64,000 nt of DNA. It comes from Burkholderia gladioli. GTDB lineage: Bacteria > Pseudomonadota > Gammaproteobacteria > Burkholderiales > Burkholderiaceae. The position numbers and the translations under genes are program-made. The stretch lies in assembly GCF_000959725.1 (NCBI RefSeq), contig NZ_CP009322.1, positions 2,976,001-3,040,000 of the forward strand, in the 5' to 3' direction. A model generated the notes under the pieces. The model saw nothing but the letters and a program-made list of their open reading frames with translations, had not been told where the DNA came from and ran no database searches. The number at the start of each line of letters is the position of its first letter. Within the stretch, counting starts at the first letter, position 1. This document shows positions 57,147 through 64,000 of the stretch, piece after piece.

Positions 57147-58364
57147 GTGCCAGCCATGCCTTCGACCTTCCCCCGCCTGCGCCACGGCCTGGGCGCCCTC
57201 GCATTCGCCTGCGCGACCGCGTTCGGCGCGCTGCCGGCCGCGGCGCTTGCGGCGACTCCCGCGGCGCCGGCAGCCGCCTCGCTGGCCGTCGAGCGCAGCT
57301 ACGGCGCGCTCGAGACGGTCGCCACCTTCCACGACGCGATGCCGACCGGCGTGACCGTCACCGAGACCGGCCGCATCTTCGTCAACTACCCGCGCTGGGG
57401 CGACGAGGTGCCATTCACGGTCGGCGAGCTGAAGGACGGCAAGGTGGTGCCCTACCCCGACGCCGAGATCAATCGCGCCGATCCGCATCGCCCCGCCGAC
57501 AGCTTCCTCAGCGTGCAGAGCGTGGTGGCCGACGGCCAGGGCCGGCTGTGGGTGCTCGACACGGCCGCGCCGAATTTCGCGAACCCGCTGGCCGGCGGCG
57601 CGAAGCTGGTCGCGATCGACCTGAAGACCAATCGCATCGTGAAGACCATCGTGTTCCCGGCCGAGGTGATGCGCGCGCGCACCTACGTGAACGACGTGCG
57701 CTTCGACTTCCGCGTCGGCCGTGCCGGGGTGGCCTATGTGACGGATTCCTCGTTGAGCGGCACGGGCGGCATCATCGTGGTCGATCTCGCCAGCGGCAGC
57801 GCGCTGCGCCGTCTCACGGGCGACCCTTCGACCTCGGCCGATCCGACATTCTCGCCGGTGTTCGACGGCGAGACCATGAAGCTGCGCCAGGCCGACGGCA
57901 GCAGCACGCCGCTGGCGATCGCCTCGGACGGCATCGCCCTGTCGCCCGACGGCAAGACGCTCTACTACTGCGCGCTGTCGAGCCGGCGCCTGTACGCGGT
58001 GCCCACCGCGCTGCTGCGCGATCCCGCCGCGAGCGAGGCGCAGGTCGCGGCGGCGGTGGTCGATCTCGGGGAAAAGGGCGCCTCGGACGGGCTGGCCGTC
58101 GATGCGAACGGCGTGATCTACGCGGGCGACTACGAGCACGATTCGATCCGCAAGCTCGCGCCCGGCGGCGAGTGGACCACCATCGTGCACGATCCGCGCG
58201 TGCTGTGGCCCGACACGCTGTCGGTCGGCCCGGACGGCTACCTGTACTTCACGGCCAACCAGTTGGCGCGGCAGCCCGGCTTCCATGGCGGCCAGGACCA
58301 GCGGCGGAAGCCCTACGTGCTGTTCCGCACGCGCATCGGCGCGGGGCCGGCGCCCACGCGCTGA
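57147..58364 (+). CDS. Secreted MRJP/SMP-30-type beta-propeller protein
   Basis: 405-residue exported protein. It has a signal peptide (LGALAFACATAFGALPAAALAA) followed by a six-bladed propeller of the major royal jelly/yellow family: MPTGVTVTETGRIFVNYPRW, FLSVQSVVADGQGRLWVLD, VNDVRFDFRVGRAGVAYVTD, DGIALSPDGKTLYYCALSSR, GASDGLAVDANGVIYAGDYE. Bacterial members probably bind or hydrolyse small lactone-type molecules. The start is GTG at 57147, preceded by AGGAG; an ATG 9 bases later is possible. It is divergent from a LysR gene and closed by a strong hairpin. Confidence 0.87.
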   Translation: MPAMPSTFPRLRHGLGALAFACATAFGALPAAALAATPAAPAAASLAVERSYGALETVATFHDAMPTGVTVTETGRIFVNYPRWGDEVPFTVGELKDGKVVPYPDAEINRADPHRPADSFLSVQSVVADGQGRLWVLDTAAPNFANPLAGGAKLVAIDLKTNRIVKTIVFPAEVMRARTYVNDVRFDFRVGRAGVAYVTDSSLSGTGGIIVVDLASGSALRRLTGDPSTSADPTFSPVFDGETMKLRQADGSSTPLAIASDGIALSPDGKTLYYCALSSRRLYAVPTALLRDPAASEAQVAAAVVDLGEKGASDGLAVDANGVIYAGDYEHDSIRKLAPGGEWTTIVHDPRVLWPDTLSVGPDGYLYFTANQLARQPGFHGGQDQRRKPYVLFRTRIGAGPAPTR

Positions 58365-58375
58365 AGCCCGCGCAG

Positions 58376-58401
58376 GGGGCGCGCCGTGGCCGGCGCGCCC
58401 C
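58376..58401. terminator. Bidirectional terminator hairpin between convergent genes
   Basis: Perfect 11-bp stem GGGGCGCGCCG (58376-58386) with CGGCGCGCCCC (58391-58401) and a 4-base loop, 11 bases after the propeller gene stop and 5 bases from the MFS gene stop. The T run is weak (TTGTCT). Confidence 0.65.
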
Positions 58402-58406
58402 TTGTC

Positions 58407-59642
58407 TCACATCGGCTGGGCCGGATGATGCTCGGGATGCCGGCGCATGTCGACCACCGCCCAGTGATGCACGGCCAGCCCGCAGATCGCCAGCAGCGCG
58501 CCGACCCAGCCCGTCGAGGACCAGCCCATGCCGGCGTCGATGGCGAGGCCGCCGAGCCAGGCGCCCAGCGCGTTGGCGATATTGAAGGCGGAATGGTTGA
58601 GCGCGGCGGCCAGTGTCTGCGCGTCGCCGGCCACGTCCATCAGGCGCGTCTGCAGGATCGCGCCGAGCGCCATCACGGTGCCCACCAGCAGCACGTTGAT
58701 CGAACCCGCCACCGCGTAGTGCGCGGTGAACCAGAACGCGCCGGTGACCAGCACGGTCCAGACCAGCACGTAGCGCGCGGTGCGATCGAGCGCGCGATCG
58801 GCGAAGCGCGCGCCGAGCAGGTTGCCGGCCACCGTGCCGATCCCGAACAGCGCCAGCACGATCGGCACCGCGGCCACCGGCAGGCGGGCGAGCTCGGTCA
58901 TGGTGGGCTTGACGTAGCTGAACACCGAGAACAGCCCGCCGAAGCCGATCGCGCCGGTGGCGAGCGTGAGCAGCACCTGCTTGCGCCGCAGCGCGCCCAG
59001 CTCGCGCAGCGGGTTGGCGGCCGCGTCGCCGGGCATGAAGGGCACCCAGCAGCGCACCAGCACGGCGGTCAGCGCGCCGATCGCGCCGACGATCGCGAAG
59101 GCCGCGCGCCAGCCCAGCCATTCGCCGATCGCCGCCACCAGCGGCACGCCGAGCAGGGTCGCGATGGTCAGCCCGAGGAACACGCTGGCCACCGCCTGCG
59201 CGCGCTTCTCGCGCGGCACCAGCCCGGCCGCCACCAGCGCCGCGACGCCGAAATAGGTGCCGTGCGGCAGCCCGCTCAGGAAGCGGGCCGCGGCCACGCC
59301 GGCGAAACCCGGCACGATCGCGCTGGCGAGATTGCCGAGCGCGAAGAACAGCATCAGCGCGATCAGCAGCGAGCGGCGCGGCCAGCGCGCGCCGAGCACG
59401 GCGAACACCGGCGCGCCGATCACCACGCCGAGCGCGTAGATGCTGATCAGGTAGCCGGCGCTCGGGATCGACACGCCCAGGTCGCTGGCCGCGTTGGGCA
59501 GCAGGCCCATGATCACGAATTCGCCGGTACCGATACCAAAACCGCCCACGCCCAGCGCGAACAGGGCGCGACGCGTGTGCCGCGGGGAAAGCTCGGCGGA
59601 AACGGAAATGACGTCGCCGGCGACGTCGGAACTGCCAGACAT
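58407..59642 (-). CDS. MFS transporter, DHA1 family (AraJ/sugar or nucleoside efflux type)
   Basis: 411-residue inner-membrane exporter with 12 predicted helices. It starts RALFALGVGGFGIGTGEFVIMGLLPNAASDLGVS, the DHA1 entry helix, and has motif A-like VFAVLGARWPRRSLLIA, RFLSGLPHGTYFGVAALVAAGLVP in helices 4-5, and MDVAGDAQTLAAALNHSAFNIANALGAWLGG near the end. These match the AraJ/NepI-type efflux group; the substrate is unknown. ATG at 59640-59642. It has no evident partner gene. Confidence 0.9.
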   Translation of the reverse strand: MSGSSDVAGDVISVSAELSPRHTRRALFALGVGGFGIGTGEFVIMGLLPNAASDLGVSIPSAGYLISIYALGVVIGAPVFAVLGARWPRRSLLIALMLFFALGNLASAIVPGFAGVAAARFLSGLPHGTYFGVAALVAAGLVPREKRAQAVASVFLGLTIATLLGVPLVAAIGEWLGWRAAFAIVGAIGALTAVLVRCWVPFMPGDAAANPLRELGALRRKQVLLTLATGAIGFGGLFSVFSYVKPTMTELARLPVAAVPIVLALFGIGTVAGNLLGARFADRALDRTARYVLVWTVLVTGAFWFTAHYAVAGSINVLLVGTVMALGAILQTRLMDVAGDAQTLAAALNHSAFNIANALGAWLGGLAIDAGMGWSSTGWVGALLAICGLAVHHWAVVDMRRHPEHHPAQPM

Positions 59643-60024
59643 AGGGAATCCAGGACTGAAACTCGGGGTTGAAGAAGGACGCGCGGGCGGGACGGACACG
59701 CCGGGGCGCAGCGATGCGCGAGGTCGGCACTGTACACGAGGCGGGTGAGATCCACGTGTCAGGCGGCCCGGCTCGAAGGGAGGACGCGCGCCAGGCGCAC
59801 GGGGCTCGCGGCGGCTGCACCTTGCCGGTGCAGCGACGGCGGCGGTGCGCCCCCGACGTTTGGTTCATCGAGCGTCACACTTTGCCAGCGGCGTGGCGGG
59901 GAAGGAAATGCTTTTTATCGATGGATCAATCTGTGGGATCGATCAATCGGAAGCGGCACGTCGGATCGCACCGATTCACGGCATGCGCGCCGCCCGGATC
60001 GATCCCGCGCGGCGCGCATTCCAC
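59643..60024. other. Intergenic region with no gene seen
   Basis: 382 bp between the MFS gene start and the binding-protein gene stop. It has a perfect hairpin GCTGCACC-TTGCC-GGTGCAGC (59814-59834), without a T run, and two direct copies of GATCAATC (59924-59931 and 59941-59948). The MFS promoter should lie near its left end. Confidence 0.5.
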
Positions 60025-61155
60025 CTACAGCTTCACCACGTCGAGCAGCACCTTCCTGCCGTCGCGATAGGTGAACATCGAGATCGCGCCGTGCCTGAGA
60101 TCGCCCTGCGCGGTGAAGCTGGTCTCGCCGATCACGCCGTGATGATCGGTGGCCGGCATCGCCGCCAGCACCTTGGCGGGATCGGTCGAGTTGGCGCGCT
60201 TCATGGCGGCGACGATGATCTGCACGGCATCGTACGAGAACGGTGCATACACCTGCATCGGCTGGTGATAGCGCGCCTCGTACTTGCGCGCGAACTCGGC
60301 GCCGCCCGGCATCTTCTCCAGCGCCATGCCGGCCACCGAGCAGACGATGTTGTCGGCCGCCGGCCCGGCCAGCTTGATCACGTCGGTCGAGCACACGCCG
60401 TCGCCGCTCAGGATCTTGCCGCGCAGGCCGAGCTGGCGAGCCTGGCGCGTGAACGGCCCGCCCGTCGCGTCCATCCCGCCGTACATCACGGCATCGGGAT
60501 TCTCGCCCTTGATGCGGGTGAGGATCGCGCGGAAGTCGACGGCCTTGTCGTTGGTCGCGTCGCGCGAGAGCACCTTGATGCCGGCCGCCCGCGCGGCCTT
60601 CGCGAACGAATCGGCGAGGCCCTGGCCGTAGGCGGTCGCGTCGTCGACGATCGCCACCGTCTTCACGCCCATCGCCCTGGCCGCGTAGCTGGCGATCGCC
60701 GGCCCCTGCTGCGCGTCGGTGGCCACCACCCGGTAGGTGGTGCTGAAACCCTGCTGCGTGTAGCTGGGATTGGTGGCGGCCTGCGAGATCTGCACCACGC
60801 CGGCTTCCTTGTAGATGCGCGAGGCAGGGATCGAAGTGCCGGAGTTCAGGTGGCCGACCACGCCGACCACCTTGTCGTCGGCGAGCTTCTGCGCGACCTG
60901 GGTGGCGGTGCGCGGGTCGCCCGCGTCGTCCTGCGCATCGAGCTGCAGCGTCACGCGCCGGCCCGCGATGGTGAGGCCGCTCGCATTGATCTCGTCGATC
61001 GCGAGCCGCGCGCCGTTCTCGCTGTCCTTGCCGAGGTGGGCCATGCCGCCCGTGAGCGGCGCGACGTGGCCGATCCTCACCACGTCGTCGGCCTGGGCGG
61101 CGCCGGCCGCGCACGACAGGGCCGCGACGGCCAGGGTGGTTCTCAGGTATGGCAT
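60025..61155 (-). CDS. LivK-type branched-chain amino acid ABC transporter substrate-binding protein
   Basis: 376-residue periplasmic binding protein. The signal peptide ends AAGAAQADDV. The mature protein starts VRIGHVAPLTGGMAHLGKDSENGARLAIDEIN, the family entry, and contains VVGVVGHLNSGTSIPASRIY with the ligand-contact serine and threonine, then VYAPFSYDAVQIIVAAMKRA. It lies downstream of the deacetylase and ornithine cyclodeaminase genes on the same strand. No permease or ATPase genes are next to it, so it must share components elsewhere. ATG at 61153-61155 with GGGAGA upstream. Ligand is probably an amino acid or derivative (inference). Confidence 0.92.
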   Translation of the reverse strand: MPYLRTTLAVAALSCAAGAAQADDVVRIGHVAPLTGGMAHLGKDSENGARLAIDEINASGLTIAGRRVTLQLDAQDDAGDPRTATQVAQKLADDKVVGVVGHLNSGTSIPASRIYKEAGVVQISQAATNPSYTQQGFSTTYRVVATDAQQGPAIASYAARAMGVKTVAIVDDATAYGQGLADSFAKAARAAGIKVLSRDATNDKAVDFRAILTRIKGENPDAVMYGGMDATGGPFTRQARQLGLRGKILSGDGVCSTDVIKLAGPAADNIVCSVAGMALEKMPGGAEFARKYEARYHQPMQVYAPFSYDAVQIIVAAMKRANSTDPAKVLAAMPATDHHGVIGETSFTAQGDLRHGAISMFTYRDGRKVLLDVVKL

Positions 61156-61178
61156 CTTGTTGTCTCCCATCGGGCTGG

Positions 61179-62282
61179 TCATTGTCGGGTGATCGCCTCG
61201 GGGCGCGCCGCCGACGCCGTCCAGTTCGCGGCATGGTGCTCGCGCACGACGTCGCCGGCCTGTATCGATGCGCTCGCGTGGCCATACAGATCCTTCGGAT
61301 TGCGCAGGGCCGGCACCAGCTCGAGATCGGTGCCGATGCCGCGCTCGCGCGTGGCCGCGTGCAGGTAGCGCAGCGCCGAGAAATCCTCCAGCGCGAAGCC
61401 GACCGAGTCGAACACCGTCACCTGCGCCTCGGACTCGCGCCCCTTCTGCTCGCCGGACACGATGCGATGGAACTCGATCACCGGAAAGTCGGCCTCGAGC
61501 CGCTGGATGTCGCCTTCGACGCGCGTCTGCGGCTCGTACTCGACCACCACGCGCGCGCGGCGCAGCAGCTCGGGATCGAGCTCGGTCTTGCCGGGGCAAT
61601 CGCCGCCGACCGCGTTGACGTGCATGCCGGCCTCGAGCATGTCGGCGCTCAGGATGGTGGCCTTGGTCTTGTCGGCGGTCACGGTGGTGACGATGTCGGC
61701 GCCGCGCACGGCCTCGGCGGTCGAGCCGCAGCGCACGATGCGCAGGCGCCGGAACGGCGCGAGGTTCGCGACCAGCTTGTCGGTGGCGGCCGCGTCGACA
61801 TCGAACACGCGCAGCTCCTCGATGCCGAGCAGCTCGTGGAAGGCGATCGCCTGGAATTCGGCCTGCGCGCCGTTGCCGACCAGCGCCATCGACACCGAAT
61901 CGGGCCGTGCCAGGAAGCGCGCGAACAGCGCCGAGGTGGCGGCGGTGCGCACCGCCGTGGTCAGCGTCATCTCGCTCAACAGCAGCGGATAACCGGTGGC
62001 GACCTCGGCCAGCACGCCGAAGGCCATCACGGTCGGCAGCTCGGCGCGCGTGTTCCCCGGATGGCCGTTCACGTACTTGAACGAGTAGTGGCGCGCGTCG
62101 GCGGTCGGCATCAGCTCGATCACGCCCTCGCTCGAATGGCTGGCGAGCCGCGCGGTCTTCTCGAAGCTGTGCCAGCGGCGGTAGTCCTGCTCGATATAGC
62201 TGGCCATCGAGCCCAGCACGCGCGCGATGCCCGCGTCCTGGATCAGTGCTGCAACAGCGGCGACGTCGAGATATCGCGTCAT
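61179..62282 (-). CDS. Ornithine cyclodeaminase family protein
   Basis: 367-residue NAD-dependent enzyme of the ornithine cyclodeaminase/mu-crystallin family. The substrate loop EGVIELMPTADARHYSFKYVNGHPGN carries the conserved lysine and arginine region. MALVGNGAQAEFQAIAFHELLG is the Rossmann NAD site, and DIVTTVTADKTKATILSADML and NAVGGDCPGKTELD complete the family pattern. The length and EGVIELMP segment fit true ornithine cyclodeaminases, which give proline and ammonia. ATG at 62280-62282 with AGGAGCAGGAA upstream. It is in the middle of the deacetylase/cyclodeaminase/binding-protein operon. Confidence 0.93.
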   Translation of the reverse strand: MTRYLDVAAVAALIQDAGIARVLGSMASYIEQDYRRWHSFEKTARLASHSSEGVIELMPTADARHYSFKYVNGHPGNTRAELPTVMAFGVLAEVATGYPLLLSEMTLTTAVRTAATSALFARFLARPDSVSMALVGNGAQAEFQAIAFHELLGIEELRVFDVDAAATDKLVANLAPFRRLRIVRCGSTAEAVRGADIVTTVTADKTKATILSADMLEAGMHVNAVGGDCPGKTELDPELLRRARVVVEYEPQTRVEGDIQRLEADFPVIEFHRIVSGEQKGRESEAQVTVFDSVGFALEDFSALRYLHAATRERGIGTDLELVPALRNPKDLYGHASASIQAGDVVREHHAANWTASAARPEAITRQ

Positions 62283-62377
62283 GGTTCCTGCTCCTCCTGG
62301 TTGGCGGCTGCCGGGGCGCGCCCGCGCGAGCGGCGCGCGCTTCATGGGGCGGGCCCGCGTTCCGGGCCCGGGGCACG

Positions 62378-63415
62378 TCAGGCGCGCGCCTCGAAACCCA
62401 GCAGCACGTTGACGGCATTGATGCCGATTTCGTCGACCATGTAGCCGCCTTCCATCACGAACAGGGTCGGGATGCCGAGGCGCGCGATGATCCCGCCCAC
62501 GCGCGGATAGTCGGCGCTGCGCAGGCGGAAATGGCTGATCGGGTCGTGTTCGAAGGTATCCACGCCGAGCGACACCACCAGCAGCTCGGGCGCGTGCCGC
62601 GCGATTCGCTCGCCGGCCTGCTGCAGCGCCGTCGCGAAACCGTCGATGGCGGTACCCCTGGGCAGCGGCAGGTTCAGGTTGAAGCCCTCGCCGGCGCCGC
62701 TGCCGCACTCGTCGGCGTAGCCCGAGAAGTACGGGAAGGACACCGAAGGATCGCCATGGATCGAGGCGAACAGCACGTCGTCGCGGGCATAGAAGATGTC
62801 CTGCGTGCCGTTGCCGTGATGGAAATCGATATCGAGGATCGCCACGCGTTTCGCGCCGCGCGTGATGGCGCGTTGCGCGGCGATCGCCGCGTTGTTGAGG
62901 TAGCAGTAGCCGCCCATGGTTTCGTGGCCGGCATGATGGCCGGGTGGGCGGCACAGCGCGAAGGCCGAGCGCGCGCCTTCGCCGTCGAGCAGCGTGTCGA
63001 CGCCGGTCAGCGCGCTGTTCGCGCTCGAGCGAACAGCCTCCCAGGTGCCGGCGTTGATGGGCGAGCCGGCATCGATCGAGAAGAAGCCGAGCTGGCCGTC
63101 GATGAAGGCCGGCATGCGCGCCGAGGGCAGGCCGCGTACCGGCCACACCAGCGGCAGGGCCTGGCAGTCGCGGCCGGTGGCGAGCCAGTCGCGCCAGGCG
63201 CGGGACAGGAAATCGACGTAGCGCGCGCTGTGGGCGCCCACGTAGCTCGACGGATCGTAGTCGCGCGGCGCGATCACGTCGCCGAGCGAGGTGGCGTTGA
63301 CGCGCGCCAGCACCGTCTCGGCGCGCATGGGTTTCTCGAAGGATTCGGTGATCGCGCCGTCCTTCAGTTCGACGCCGCGGTGCAGGCCGTGGGCGCTGCT
63401 GTAGATGGTGAGCAT
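62378..63415 (-). CDS. Acetylpolyamine amidohydrolase-type deacetylase (histone deacetylase superfamily)
   Basis: 345-residue zinc deacetylase. The histidine pair is in RPPGHHAGHE (His160-His161), zinc ligands are in LDIDFHHGNGTQD (Asp197, His199) and Asp285 in SLGVDTFEHDP, and the catalytic tyrosine is Tyr324 in EGGYMVDEIG. Length and loop FFSIDAGSPINAGTWEAVRS are those of bacterial acetylpolyamine amidohydrolases, which act as dimers on N-acetylated polyamines and similar amines. It is first gene of the operon with ornithine cyclodeaminase and a LivK-type binding protein, and divergent from an Lrp-type regulator. Confidence 0.92.
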   Translation of the reverse strand: MLTIYSSAHGLHRGVELKDGAITESFEKPMRAETVLARVNATSLGDVIAPRDYDPSSYVGAHSARYVDFLSRAWRDWLATGRDCQALPLVWPVRGLPSARMPAFIDGQLGFFSIDAGSPINAGTWEAVRSSANSALTGVDTLLDGEGARSAFALCRPPGHHAGHETMGGYCYLNNAAIAAQRAITRGAKRVAILDIDFHHGNGTQDIFYARDDVLFASIHGDPSVSFPYFSGYADECGSGAGEGFNLNLPLPRGTAIDGFATALQQAGERIARHAPELLVVSLGVDTFEHDPISHFRLRSADYPRVGGIIARLGIPTLFVMEGGYMVDEIGINAVNVLLGFEARA

Positions 63416-63445
63416 GGAGGCAACCGGGTGAAAAGGCTGCGAAAC

Positions 63446-63504
63446 AGTCTACGCATCCGGCACCGCAATGATTTTGCTTTCGCTTGCGCGGAAGTCTACA
63501 CTTC
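63446..63504. promoter_or_regulatory. Regulatory elements in the deacetylase/Lrp divergent promoter
   Basis: AGTCTAC occurs twice in direct orientation (63446-63452 and 63493-63499). The second copy overlaps a perfect inverted repeat GAAGT-CTAC-ACTTC (63491-63504). They lie in the 117-bp spacer between the deacetylase gene and the Lrp-type gene and are candidate Lrp sites. Confidence 0.45.
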
Positions 63505-63532
63505 TGGAAAAAACGCCTACCTAGCGACCACC

Positions 63533-64000
63533 ATGAGCACAAATCGCCCAAAAACCGAAATGGATGCCGTCGATCGTTCCATGCTGCGTCTGCTGCAGGA
63601 CGATGGCGCGCTGTCGAACGCCGCGCTCGGCGAGCAACTCGCGCTGAGCGTCACGCCTTGCTGGCGGCGCCGCAAGCTGCTGGAGGACCAGGGCGTGATC
63701 ACCGGCTACCAGGCCAATATCGATCGCCGCGCGGTCGGCCTGAACCTGCTGGCCTTCGTGCACGTGCGCTTCCACATTCACTCGGACAACACCGCCGACG
63801 ATTTCGAGGCGGTGATCCGCAGCCGGCCCGAGGTGCTGTCCTGCCACAAGATCACCGGCGATGCCGACTACCTGCTGCAGGTGGTGGCGGCCGACCTGGA
63901 CGCCTACGGCGAATTCGTCGAGCGCGTGCTGCGCCGCCAGGCCGGCATCGCCTCGATCCAGTCGAGCCTGGCGCTGCGCGAGGTGAAGTTCTCGTCGCGG
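63533..64000 (+). CDS. Lrp/AsnC family transcriptional regulator (runs off the window end)
   Basis: 156 codons are visible, close to the usual 155-165-residue length. The N-terminal helix-turn-helix is MDAVDRSMLRLLQDDGALSN, then ALGEQLALSVTPCWRRRKLL, followed by GVITGYQANIDRRAVGLNLL. The C-terminal RAM ligand-binding domain (PEVLSCHKITGDADYLLQVV, then SLALREVKFSSR) is almost complete, so only the last few residues are missing. ATG at 63533. It is divergent from the deacetylase operon and most likely controls it in response to an amino acid. Confidence 0.93.
   Translation, partial: MSTNRPKTEMDAVDRSMLRLLQDDGALSNAALGEQLALSVTPCWRRRKLLEDQGVITGYQANIDRRAVGLNLLAFVHVRFHIHSDNTADDFEAVIRSRPEVLSCHKITGDADYLLQVVAADLDAYGEFVERVLRRQAGIASIQSSLALREVKFSSR

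Overview
This window is about 64 kb of GC-rich, gene-dense chromosomal DNA. Codon use, gene families and gene order (a bcsD-P-Q-A-B-Z-C cellulose cluster, DUF4148, Porin_4, DUF969/DUF979 and many LysR regulators) point to a beta-proteobacterium of the genus Burkholderia. The plant-associated group (gladioli, glumae, plantarii) is plausible and chromosome 2 is likely, but both are inference. There is no rRNA, tRNA, CRISPR array, insertion sequence or prophage that I can see. The window reads as accessory metabolism, envelope functions and regulators, not as a mobile island.

1-10.9 kb: the N-terminal half of an M20 amidohydrolase, a secreted DUF305 protein followed by a clear terminator, and a malate dehydrogenase. 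Next comes a group built around two XapX-domain mini-membrane proteins, an isochorismatase-like hydrolase, a LysR regulator, a YtcJ-type amidohydrolase and a DoxX-like protein. An exported VOC protein, a DUF1275 protein and an alginate-export-type outer-membrane channel follow.

11-16.7 kb: a Tat-exported catalase-like peroxidase, an EF-hand/OmpR-type regulator/EnvZ-type kinase operon, and a MipA/OmpV outer-membrane protein divergent from a small secreted Val/Pro-rich protein. The divergent promoter carries two oppositely oriented tandem TGACAT-type boxes with a 10-bp period, a likely target of the neighbouring OmpR-type regulator.

16.7-25 kb: a cytochrome P450 with a TetR regulator, a perfect TetR-type operator, a decayed MFS transporter gene, an orphan MdtC-like RND permease that has lost its usual partners, and dld (D-lactate dehydrogenase) with a divergent LysR gene.

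25-34.7 kb: AhpD-like, cupin, family VIII serine hydrolase, DUF1641 and flavin reductase genes. A heavy-metal-type two-component pair has two CopR-like boxes upstream, divergent from a DUF4148 and cytochrome c pair. A porin closes this part.

35-41.8 kb: a frameshifted LysR gene, a short gene remnant, the DUF979/DUF969 membrane pair and a fused HyuA/HyuB 5-oxoprolinase-type enzyme. These are probably an uptake and hydrolysis unit for 5-oxoproline or a related lactam.

42.4-56.1 kb: a complete cellulose operon, bcsD-bcsP-bcsQ-bcsA-bcsB-bcsZ-bcsC, with tightly packed or overlapping genes. It is preceded by a 0.68-kb non-coding region with two perfect operator-like palindromes. BcsC carries an exceptional Pro/Gln/Tyr/Ala-rich repeat of roughly 245 residues between its TPR arm and its outer-membrane barrel.

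56-64 kb: a LysR regulator divergent from a secreted MRJP/SMP-30-type protein, an MFS exporter, and a three-gene operon (acetylpolyamine-amidohydrolase-type deacetylase, ornithine cyclodeaminase-type enzyme, LivK-type binding protein) divergent from an Lrp/AsnC regulator that runs off the window end.
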